64,000 nt of DNA, from assembly GCA_030142905.1 (NCBI GenBank), contig JASJOG010000033.1:62001-126000 (forward strand), read 5' to 3'. Position 1 is the stretch's first letter; each line of letters opens with the position of its first letter. The notes beneath the pieces were generated by a model. It made no database searches. It saw only the letters and a program-made list of their open reading frames with translations, and was not told the origin of the DNA. A program made the translations under genes and the position numbers. The DNA is from Heliopora coerulea. Its lineage: Eukaryota > Cnidaria > Anthozoa > Scleralcyonacea > Helioporidae. Below, one piece after another: positions 1 to 11,400 of this stretch.

Positions 1-458
1 GCTGACTGACAAATTGCTTACAGTGATTGGTCAGTTTGGGTTCGTATTTCTGTAGTATGGTCCAAAGATTCCAGACATCTTCGTTAGATTGGGTACGGTC
101 GTTGTTTCGAAACAAAGTCTTGTTTTTAAAATGTCTTAAATACGTAATGGCCATTTGATAAACCCTTAGAAAGGTTAAACATAGCTACTCGCAAGAACAA
201 CGGCGGACGTACAAGAATCATTTTTCGAAAGCTATTTATATCCACTCGTCCTTTGCTTTTCCCGCCGGGAAGGTCACCCTTTAAGCTTAAAGTAATTTAA
301 AACCGTTTTTCCCTTATTCAGCAACACAATAAACATCTTATCAAAACGCATTACAGACAAGGAAAACAGAAGAAAAAATATCATGACTATGTTGTGTCTT
401 GAATAAATATCTGTCTCTCTTGTCTATATGTCTATATATAGTGTCTTGAATAAATACT

Positions 459-482
459 TACATATATATATATATATATACA
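459..482. repeat. (TA)n microsatellite
   Basis: Near-pure TA dinucleotide run. Confidence 0.9.
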
Positions 483-582
483 TTTATAGTAAGTCAACAA
501 TTCTGATGAAGGGAAATCTCGAGTGCTCGGCCACCTGGATTTTTAAGACTCAACAGGGACCTGTTGCGAAAATGCAACTTTT

Positions 583-658
583 GGCCTTCCGGCTGGGAAT
601 CGAACCCGCCAACCCCACTAATCTAGTGCGATGCTCTGCCAATTGAGCTACGGAGGCC
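583..658 (-). repeat. tRNA-derived SINE head (76-bp tRNA-like sequence)
   Basis: On the minus strand this starts GGCCTCCGTAGCTCAATTGG, has the pol III B-box GGTTCGATTCC, and ends GGAAGGCC, which pairs with the 5' end as an acceptor stem. The anticodon arm pairs imperfectly and lacks a clean U33, so a functional tRNA is unlikely. It runs on (toward 500) into a non-tRNA body, as a SINE would. Confidence 0.65.
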
Positions 659-677
659 GAGGATGGCCACGAGTTCA

Positions 678-680
<3 letters not shown>

Positions 681-712
<32 letters not shown>

Positions 713-743
713 CATACATACATACATACACACATACATATAT

Positions 744-818
<75 letters not shown>

Positions 819-898
819 GTAATATAATACAATATAATATAATGTAATATCATGTAATATAATATAATATATAGAATATAATATATGCAAACTATATA

Positions 899-941
<43 letters not shown>
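681..941. repeat. Compound microsatellite (CATA)n-(CA)n-(TA)n
   Basis: A CATA tetranucleotide tract (681-735), then CA repeats (about 753-780), a TA tract to about 816, a degenerate TAATATAA stretch, and a second TA tract (903-939). Open reading frames across it are low-complexity artefacts. Confidence 0.92.
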
Positions 942-942
<1 letters not shown>

Positions 943-1010
943 TAATATAATACAGCATAATGTAATGTAATATGATGTATATTTAAAGAATAGAAAATTG
1001 CTTGAGTGTT

Positions 1011-1145
1011 TCTGTGCTGTGAAAGAAACATGAATGACGTCATTTCAATTTGAAAAATGCCTTATGAAAACACAAGGTGTAGCCGAGTGTTTTCTGGTAT
1101 TTTCCGGTTGAAATGGCGTCATTGATGTTTCTATCACAGTGTAGA
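1011..1145. repeat. Small inverted-repeat element (hairpin, about 135 bp)
   Basis: The left arm around GAAACATGAATGACGTCATT is mirrored by a right arm containing AATGGCGTCATTGATGTTTC. Arms are about 55 bp with scattered mismatches and a short centre. MITE-like; family not recognised. Confidence 0.6.
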
Positions 1146-2361
1146 GACACGAAAGCTATTTTTTATTAGTTTTATAAAATAACCAAGGTTTTCTCGAGTT
1201 TTCGTGACGTTATTCATTTCTCTGTACTCTAATACAGAATAAAAATCACGTCATCTGTCTGTAAACTCAGAGAGAAAATGAGGCCCGTCCAATCAGAGCG
1301 TGCGTAGGACGCGTATTATTTTATAAATGATATATATATTGCGTTTTGTTCAATTTTTAATGTTGCTTTTTGAATCATGCAACGAATGCAATGGTTCTGT
1401 ATCTACTATATCACTATCATGTCTAATCGGTTGCCTCTAGTTTTAAACGCGATAAAGTACCAACGTTTGTGTGTCATATTATGAGACTCTTTAAGAATTC
1501 ATGAGGAAAATACAAAAGAAAATCATAACCGTGTCGCGTCTGTATATGTGATATGGACACATGTGCTTCGTCCTGAAATTCTCCTCAAATTCTCCTCAAT
1601 ATTTTTCGCCTTAGAAAACATAAATTGCCGAACTTTCACAGGGAATTAACGTATAAAGAGGTCCGTCTTATATGACATTTACAAAACTCGCATTACGTCC
1701 TTTATCGGATCCAAAACACTCAGCTATCGCCTCGTGCTATTTATCCGGTAACTCACTCCTGCTCGTTTAGTAAATAGTACTTAAACTCGTTTTCTCGGCT
1801 TGTGCTAAAAGTTACTGAACCTCGTTTTTGTGGCTTCGACTTCTGGAGCGCGCCCATGAGTCGAGAAGGGAAATCCTCGATCAGTAACCAGTACGGACGT
1901 CGAATGCAATTATACTTTAATCGTGTTAGGTTGAGAATTAAGTTTTTAGTTAGAATCAGGGTTAGCATCAGGTTCTAGTTTAGAATTATATTTGGTATGT
2001 AAAACACGTCGCAATAATCAAAAAGAAGAAAAAACACGTTCGAAAAGTTGCCGGATGTTATCGCACCTCTCCGACCATGGGCAAAACGAACAAAATATCC
2101 CCGTTAGAAAAAATATCATAAGGATTCTTGTCTCAGATGAGCAAAGAATCTCAAACGGAAGTTTTAGGCCACTAGTTCTTTTGTTGGTTCGTTCGATAAA
2201 TGAAAAATGGTTTCGCTGTTTTTCAAGCGAGGACTCTTCTCGTCAAAGATATGGCTTTTCACGTAAACAATAAATCTTGGTGGTATCATTTCCATACACT
2301 ATTTGTCTGCCCTTAAGCACACTAATCAGCTGACAGGATTAGCTAGTCATGTCCAACATAC
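1146..2361. other. Intronic or intergenic, no gene seen
   Basis: AT-rich sequence between the hairpin and collagen exon 18. Short reading frames here show no recognisable domain. Presumed to be part of the next collagen intron. Confidence 0.5.
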
Positions 2362-2406
2362 CCTTAATCCTTGTTTTCCAGGCACACCGGGCTTTCCAGG
2401 TACTCC
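2362..2406 (-). CDS. Collagen exon 18: main helix, 45 bp (last one in window)
   Basis: Encodes [15 protein letters not shown]. The acceptor is GTTATAG and the donor GTATGT. The plus strand of the same stretch also reads GTPGFPGTP by chance, but only the minus strand has matching splice sites. No further collagen exon is visible from 1 to 2361, so the next one lies outside the window. Confidence 0.9.
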
Positions 2407-5400
2407 CTATAACAAAGAGGAGAAAAACATTCAATTTCCATATGTCGTTTTTTACTCGCAAGTCGGTTCTTTATTCTTTTCCTCTTATTTTTTTTATAAA
2501 AGTTTATTTTCCACTAAATAAGGTAATTCAATCGAACGGAAACATTTGCACATTTACAGTTTGTTCAAGCAGCTTAAAAATTATGGGACGACCTTTTAGT
2601 GGGATGAATTCCAACTGAGAATTTTACATGGAAAATGACCTCCACGTGGGCCATGTTTGGGTCATTGAACTTTTAAAAGACTGGAACGATATCTCGTTGT
2701 ACCAGGCCTCACGACTGAATGAAGCCAGCAAGTCAAAAACACGCGTGGAAAAAAAAGTTGTATTGAACTTTAACTTTTCATTGACAGTTATTTCTGACAA
2801 ATATGCAGTCCTACCGACATTGTCCTCCACTTACTAAGGATAAAAAAGAAAACTGTCAACAAATCCGAAATTTAGGTTACGTTTTCGCAATAGGTTGCAT
2901 GTTCTATCGCGTAGGGGACTGGGATGACCTGCTAATTGACCTACATGTCAGCCTCCATGTTGGCTTCAAAATACAGTTCGCAGGTATTGTTCCAGTCTTT
3001 TGAAAGATCAATGGTTTGGGTTCACTTGATGACCTACATCATTTTTGAAGCTAAGAAAATGTGTTTCCACCGTTAACGCTACGTTTCATTCTCACTTCAA
3101 ATATTGGTTCGTACTTTTTGAGGGTAAAACTTGCATCCTTCCATTTTTCGAGAAACTGTATCAAGTCACCTCAAAGGTGTTAACAACATCCAAATTTCAA
3201 AACGGATAGAAAACGTACCAGCTAAATCAGGTCGTTTAATGTTTGTTTATCAATTTCAAAACAAGTTGTGTTTCTCTGGTGAATTGTTTTTTTATAGTTT
3301 AGTAATACAGTCAACTCTCTAAAGCGGACACGTTCGGGATCAACCGTAAGTGTCCGTGTTAGAGAGGTATCCACTTTATAGAGAGCTCATGTGACGTGAA
3401 ACCCGACATTGGTGATGTCATACCTGGAACACAACCTTTATTAAAGGGAAAGTTGAACGTTCACAGTCCCGTTACATGAAATTAAGCACACTTTAAAAGC
3501 ATGAACTTTGCACAAATAAACCACAAATAAACCACTGAACGGTCGCACAAATAAACCATTGTATTGATTTTTAATAATAAGTTAATAAGAGATTATAAAT
3601 TCTTGTCAAACATGTCTAACGTGACGAGTGTGATGCTCGCAAATTTGCTTTTCAAGTGTCCGGCTTCATGGATAGTTTGAACCACAACTCTTCCAAAAAG
3701 TATCCGCTGTTCGCTTTAGATAGGTGTCCGCCTTACAGAGAGTTGACTGTATTCAGAAACGGATCAAAACATCATGATTAAGATGATAACGAACTACACC
3801 ACCACATGGTCTGAAAAAGTTCTGTTCGATATTAAGTACACCTTGTATTACCTGCATTCCAATCGGTCCGTCGTATCCTCGAATTCCACGAAGTCCTTGT
3901 GGACCCTGTAACAAATTAACACAACTCTCTGGGTGAGGACGTAAGCTAGCGAGGATTCACACAACTATTGATAAAATACCGATAATACTGATATTAATTC
4001 TCGAGTTAATAGTATAGAATGCCAGACATCGCATTGTGAAATACTTTCGGCAGTTAAAAAAAAATTAGAAAGATACGCCGAGATCAGCAAAGGTGGCCAA
4101 AACACAAAAACAACAATCGGAGCAACTAGGGTACAGAATTTCCGGGTGGAAAACATAATTGCAGGATAAAAATGAGAGTCCAGCTCAAAATTTTCAAGTC
4201 AAGAACCATCATCAAAACACGGCAAGACAAGTTCAAATATTTTAAAATAAGTTGAATTCTGACGTTTCGTTGTGACGTGCAACATCTTCAGAGTGTTAAA
4301 TTACAAGGTTGGCGAGAATAATATATCTATTTACATGTGGTTAATTAAGCAATTGACCAATCAAAATAAGGTGACAAATAAGAAGCTAGGAGAAAAATAA
4401 TGACAGAGTGTGAGACTAAAATAAAGAAAGAGGTGTGGAAGAGATAGGGAATAAAACTATCAAAGTTCGTAAATAAGCCGTTTATCGTTTAAACGTGGTC
4501 TCGTCTACACTCTACTCGAACGTTATTTTAAAATTTGTTCGTCATACCACCTATTCCATTCTGAAGTCCTTAAACTGAAATAAATACTTCTCAATAATGG
4601 TTATCCCGAGGTTTTTCTTGATCGTTGTATTCGTGTCTTTCTTCACAGGCTATTTTGTCCACCGCCTCACGATACAAATGGTTCTCAAAAAACTGTTATT
4701 AATTTCTCTCTTCAATTCACAGGGACTCAATCTCTACAGATCCGAACACAAATCATGACATTGTGTTCTTCTGCCTTCCCAGATGTGTCTTTACGCTTTA
4801 TTTTCCAGTCTGGCCGGCGCTTGTCTAGTTTCTTTCCCTTCAAAGACTGGATTCCCATGTTAATGAGATCGCGTATTGTTTATGGCTACACGTGTCGATG
4901 CTGCGGTGCATCGTATTTGGGGCAAACACGCCGTCATTTGCATACACGTATCTCGGAACAGATGGGAGTTTCGCCATTGACAAGAAAGAAACGGGCTATT
5001 CATTCACTCTCAAGCGTTCTTGCTCATACTCATCGAACCGAACATAGCATCCCTCCCGACGACTTTACTATTGTTTCTTCTTGTCGTTTTAATTTGAATT
5101 TTGAACTTCTTCTTCAGGAAAGCCTACTTATTTGTAATCTCAAACCTCAGCTAAACGAAAATATCTCTTCCACACCTCTTTCTTTGTTTTAGTCTCACAC
5201 TCTGTCATTATTTTTCTCCTAGCTTCTTATTTGTCACCTTATTTTGGTTGGTCAATTGCTTAATTAACCACATGTAAATAGATATATTATTCTCGCCAAC
5301 CTTGTAATTTAACACTCTGAAGATTTTGCACGTCGCAACGAAATGTTAGAATTCAACTTATTTTAAAATATTTGAACTTGTATTGCCGTGTTTTGATCAT

Positions 5401-8400
5401 GGTTCTTCACCTAAAATTTTGAGCCGAGCAACTAGTTTAAAATTCAGTTTCCACTGGGGATATATTGTTTAAAATTTTTCTTACGTTTCATTGGCTCCGA
5501 TTTATTCTATTGTTACTTACTCATGCTTTTTAGCTTGCATGACAGCAAGGTATCTACTGGCTCATGAGCAGTAGATACAAAAATTCGAAATCGTCCAAAT
5601 ATTGCTAAATGATTAAAACCTTATGATTACATCGTTCGAGGTGATTAAATGATATGTAAGCGCTTCACCTTAAGCAATAAGAAACGAGAAGCTTAATTAC
5701 AACCTATCACTAAAACATTATGTTAAATGCTGTAATAGGTAACATTTAATTGGTCGCTCCGCTCTAGCTTATCGTTTTTGGTTTTCAGTTCAGTCTGTGC
5801 TCCACAATCACAGCTTTTACTGATTCATACATAAATTGGCGGAAATTAACTAATTGTGATCCTACCTTATCACCTTTAGATCCAGGGTCTCCGGGTGGTC
5901 CCTGAGCTCCTTGATTACCTTGTGCACCCTTCCTTCCAGCTTCTCCAGGTTCACCGTCCCCCCCAGGAACACCAGTGTCTCCTGGGTTGCCAGTTGGACC
6001 TCGTTGGCCCTTTTCACCTGTTCTTCCTGATGGCCCTGGTCTTCCAGGCTGACCGCTCTCACCCTGCAGAAATAAGACGTGAAACAGAAAACGTCAATAA
6101 GAAATCATTCAGTGACTTTGATCGCAAATATCTGAAAAATGATCGAGTCAGTCACTCAGGATTATGGAGTTCCATTGCTTTACTAGATCGAAAAGAAAAA
6201 CAATTTGATCAGGATTTCATATTTGGGGATAACCCTTTTAGACGCGTGTCCATTTGTAGTGGCTATAACAAACCCTAGTTTAGTTGTAATGTTTTTAACA
6301 ATTTTATAACATTTTTATTGATTTCAACAATTTTGAACAGATTTTAACTTCTAATACCGGACTTTAAATTCAATTTTAGATATAAATACGTAAAATAGAT
6401 ATTCATTTTTACTGAATATATATTATTACCTTAGTCAAGATGTAAATTAGTTTATTCATTAATATTTTCTATAGACCTTTTATTCAACACGTCCCTATGA
6501 AAAGTAACCTTTTAATTTTATTTTTATGGAATTAACTAGGATGGTTGATGGGCTACCGTGTCTAAATATTCTTAAATAAATAAATAAATAAATAAATAAG
6601 TTGAATCTTATTCTGTCTGGAATTTTTAGGAGCTTCTGAGAGAGGTCCGTTAAAAGTACATGCCCTCTGTTACTCCAGATGAATAAAAGCTATGATCATG
6701 AAACTTTCCACGAGTGCTCTGAAGTTGTTTACCCACGATATGACAACACTATGGTATAATATAATATAACTCTTGCACAACTCCTTACACTTTAAAGGTT
6801 CATTCACACGTGCGATTTTGCACATTGCGATAATCATCCTAGTGTATGTAATAAACTCATGACAGTCAATGGAGCAAGATATCCGCTTATGATTCTCTGT
6901 AATTTGTCTTCGACGCCCTAGTGCGTTAAACAAATACTCCAAGATGTCAATCGCAAGGTACAAAATCGCAAGTGTAAATAGCCCTTAGGAAAGAACGCTA
7001 AAGCTTCAGTTCGAATGTTAGTTTGACATATTAAGAAGAAAACTAGCTCTTTTCCCGGCAGGACAAGACCTCCATTTCACTCTGTCTAACGCCAAACTAT
7101 TTTACCAGTGACGTAGCTAGAGGGGGCGCTTCTCCCCCCTCTCCCCCCAAATGGCTTTCCAGGGTCCAGGGATACTTGTCGGAAAATCCTAGTGGTCTGT
7201 CGGAAATTTGCGTGTTGGGAAAACTGTTGATCGGAACGGAATTAGCCTGTTTTTAGTTTGCTGTTAATATCTTTCTTCATAATATCTTTCTCTCCTTAGC
7301 TTTGCGAAACATCTCGCAGTCGTGTTACAAAATCCGACATTAAAATGTCGGATCGTGTTACACGGCCGCGAAAAAAACCAGTTTCCGTTCAACAGTAAAG
7401 CAATCATAGGCAGGCAAAACAAGCCAGTTTATAGTTTCATAGTTGGGTAAGTGACCAGACAAATTATAGAAGAAGAAATACTCAAATTAGTGGTCACGCC
7501 CATTTTCTCGGAAAACTTGAGTGGTCGCTTCCCCAAGAGAAGGAGTTTAAGCAAGCTACTACGGAGATGGCATTTCAACAAAGTAGTTTAGATTAAGGCA
7601 TTTGAATAGAATAGCATTCCACTGATGTTGAAATAAATTGTGAATATTGTGTTTACACGTCTGAATCTTTTCTCAGCAGCTCTGGTCACATCGTTGATAG
7701 CTAAATGTCCAAAAACGTACCACGCACTGTGCGCCAACGCAGTCTTGAAACCGTGGAAATGCACTTAACGACACAATGTGCAGAAGTAGACCGGCGGTGA
7801 AAATACTCTTGAGACGACAAATTATTTATTCTTATTGTTTTGAATGAAAATTTCTATTGTAAGAAGACGTTGCCGTAGTGCTTGCTTGAACTCCCTGAAA
7901 AGTTGTTTACACGGGCGATTTTTCTAGTGATTTTTCTCGTCCTGAAATATTAAGTAAACAAGTCACCATAGTACATTGAACGCTAAAACGACTGGAACGA
8001 TACATCGTTGTTCCAGGCGTGACGATTGAATGAAGCCGACAGGGGGCAGCAATGTAGGTCAAAAACACGCGTAGGCAAAAGTTGCATTGAACCTTTACTT
8101 TTCATTGACAGTTAATTCTGACAGATGTGCAGTCCTACCGACATTATAGTCTACTTACTAAGGACAAAAAAGAAAACTGTAAAAAAATCTGAAATTTAGG
8201 TTACGTTTTTCGCAGTAGGTTGCGTGTTTTATCTCGTAAGGGATTGGGATGACATGCAAATTGACCTACATATCAGCTTCCATGTTGGCTTCAAAATACA
8301 GCTTGCAGGTATCGTTTCGGTCTTTGTACCGTATAACTCAGGTATAACTTTGCACAAAAGATCGGTAAGTCACTTCACTAGATCGCATGTGTCAAGAGGC

Positions 8401-11400
8401 TAACAATCGAGGCAAGAATCGCCTGTGTAAACAGCCCTTAATATCCTAGCTACGCCAGTGCATTTTACTCGTAATGCGAACATCCAGGTGATGGGAAGAG
8501 GAAAACTGGTGAAATCCGAAGGGATCATATTACTTGAAGGGAGCAAGACCCAGTCATTGGGGGAATATGATGTATATAAATACCTAGGGGTGTTGGAAGC
8601 AGATCTAATAAAACGAGAAGATATGAAAGAAAATTTGAAGATGGAATATAAAAGGAGAGTAAGGGAAGTGCTGCCGTCCAAACTGAATGGAGGAAATATG
8701 ATAAAGGCAATTAACACTTGGGCAGTATCACTATTAAGATATACAGCTCCTTTTGTTGAATAGAGAAGAGATGAATTGAAAAAAATAGATAGAATGACAA
8801 GGAAGATGATGATAACAGAGCTTTACACTCAAGAGATAGCGTCTGCCGATTGTGCTTGCCGAGGAGAGAAGGACGAGGATTAGTCGGAGTGGAGGATTGC
8901 GTTGACTTGGCAATCCTGGAACTTGAAGAGTATATACGTCAGAGTGAGGAAAGATTGATAGTAGTAGGCAGAGGGAGTGATATGTTGGAACGAGAAAGTG
9001 GTGAAGAGTTCAAGAAAAGAAAGCTAGAAGAAAGAAAAACGGAATGGAGAGAAAAACCACTACATGGACAGCATATAAGACACTTGGAAAGCATAGGAAG
9101 GGAAGAATCGTGATTGTGGTTGAAGGATGGAAAGATGAAGAAAGAAACTGAAGGCTTGCTTGTGGCTGAACAAGACCAAGCACCTAGGACAAATGTGATC
9201 AATAAGCAAATAGATAAGACCCAGGAAGATAGCAAATGTAGAATGTGCAAGGAAGAAGACAAAACAATTACCCATATTATTATGTGTCAATGTAAAAAGT
9301 TAGCGCAAAAAGAATATAAGACACGACAACGTGGCGAGTGCTCTACACTGGGAGTTATGCGGAAAAAATTATTTATACCATGAAGCAAAGTGGTACAAGC
9401 ACGAACCGGAAAGTGTAATGGAAAATGAAAATTACAGGATTTTATGGGATTTTACAATCCAAACTGATCTCCTCATTCAAGGGAGGAGACCGGATATTGT
9501 GGTGATCAACAAGCGAACAAGAACATGTCAACTGATCGATGTAGCCTGTCCCGCGGATAGGAAAGTGGAAATAAAGAAAGAAGAGAAAATTGAGAAATAC
9601 CAGAATTTAGCCTGAGAAACTGGTAGATTATGGAACGTAAAGGTTAAAGTAATCCCGGAAGTAAATGGAGCATTACGAATAGTGCCTAAACAACTAAAGG
9701 ATAGGACAAAGAAGATGAGAATACCTATCAAAACTGCACAAATTCAGATGGCAGTGTTGTTGAGGACAGCGAGAATTATCAGGAAAGTACTTGAAATCTA
9801 ATGTTGCTAGATGTAACTTGATGTTCAAGTTAACATCCAGTATACAACTGTATATTGTGCGTGATTATAATAATAATAATAATTTAAAAATAAAAAGTAG
9901 CAACAAAAGAGTGAATAAGTCCATTTTATTTACAAATATAAAAACGAACGACGTTTCGACGTTGGCTGAACGTCATTATCAAGTCAACATTTAAGGTGAT
10001 GTAGAACTATAAATACTGAATTAAAACAATGAGTCATTAAAAGAAAGGAAAAAATGATAAAATGTTATGTTAAACAAAGACTTTCGCGTGAAAAGAATTA
10101 GCCTGCGTATTGAAATTAGGTTCAGTTCCTTTATAAAAAACATCTCATAGACGAGGTCATCAATTTTTCCTCGGCACTTTCTTTGATACAATGACCATTA
10201 TCACTATTATGATTATCATTATATTTATGGTCAGATCTGTTCGGTGATCAATTGAATTCAGAATTGTAATCGCAAGATAAAGATTACTTACGCTTGAACC
10301 TCTTGGTCCCGATTGCCCAGTAGGTCCTCGTAATCCCTAATTTGTACGAAAATATGAGGTTAACATGAATGGCGTCCACAAAAGATAAAAAAGAGGATTT
10401 AATGTTAATTGAGATTATAAACTACGGTTCGCTAAAATTACGTAATACTGCGTAATCAAAAAACAGTCTCAAAATAAAAGAAATAGAAACTGTGTACTGA
10501 AGTGAATTTTCAAACTTCACTATCACTTGCAACGTAACCATAAAAGGAAATCTAACGACATTAGCCGAACTAGAGACAAGTTCTCTACACCTCACCTGTC
10601 GACCCTGATCCCCAGCTTGACCAGCAGAACCAGTAGATCCAGGAGCTCCCTGTAATCAACGAAACACAACAACTTTAGCCAAAAATGCACAGCTTAGAAA
10701 GAACTTGCTTATTGTGACTTAATTTCGAAAAGGAGCAGCGTACTTCTGTGAAGCAAGAAATGGAGCGTTAAAGTAACATCTAAGTGGTTTGCTTTCGGAG
10801 GAAGAGGTCGAAATTAAGCAGGCGACTGATCGGGGTTAAGTTGTTTAAACACATAAAAATAAACATCTTTTATCTCCTGCGTACTACACATGTGTTGATC
10901 TGTAACAGTTTTGGGGAATTTTTCAGGATTTTTCTTTTTAATATCATATGTATTTTATCAGTATTTCGGCATTTTAAGTGAAACATAGGCTAGAATGCAG
11001 TTCAGCGGATGCAACTGGATGCTTACCAGTATATTCCTGGCTGAATTGTCAAGTAAAGTGAGATTTTACGGGAAAATTTTACGAGACACAACCCAAGGAA
11101 AAATGGGTTTATTAAAAATATACTGACATGATTTTAGTTAGGTTTAGGGTTAGGATTATGGTTAGGGTTAGGGTTAGTATTGGTTGTAGAATAGTACTGT
11201 AAAATTTCTTTATTTTTTGTGAATTGAGCGATATCTTCGTTGACTAAGTCCAATTTACGTTCGAATGTGGTCACGGATTAATTGCTCCAATTTAATTTCC
11301 CGCGGAAAGTTCAAAATATTTCTTGCCGAGTCGACTGCAAAGGTCAGCGGCCAGGTGCGACCGCTAAACTGCACATGTACCGAAACATACATGCTCTCCA

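Larger units (their letters stand above)
4183..5424 (+). mobile_element. Penelope-like retroelement fragment with inverted ends
   Basis: The outer 260 bp on each side (4183-4446 and 5162-5424) are inverted copies of one another, with about 700 bp between them holding the 3' part of a Penelope-type ORF with a GIY-YIG endonuclease. Penelope-like elements often have terminal repeats in complex or inverted arrangement, and the right repeat overlaps the end of the ORF, as is typical. The RT core is missing. Confidence 0.75.

Noticed and set aside
583..658. Functional tRNA gene
   Set aside because: Anticodon stem mismatched and no uridine before the anticodon; T-stem has a mismatch; followed by a SINE body.
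428..1043. Several overlapping reading frames of up to 122 codons
   Set aside because: They translate TA, CA and CATA microsatellites and are present on both strands at once.
2380..2406. Plus-strand collagen triplets GTPGFPGTP
   Set aside because: Chance mirror of the minus-strand exon, which has both splice sites and longer perfect triplets.
8400..9290. Hydrophobic minus-strand frames (e.g. 8939-9262)
   Set aside because: Shadows of the lysine/glutamate-rich R2-like coding strand.
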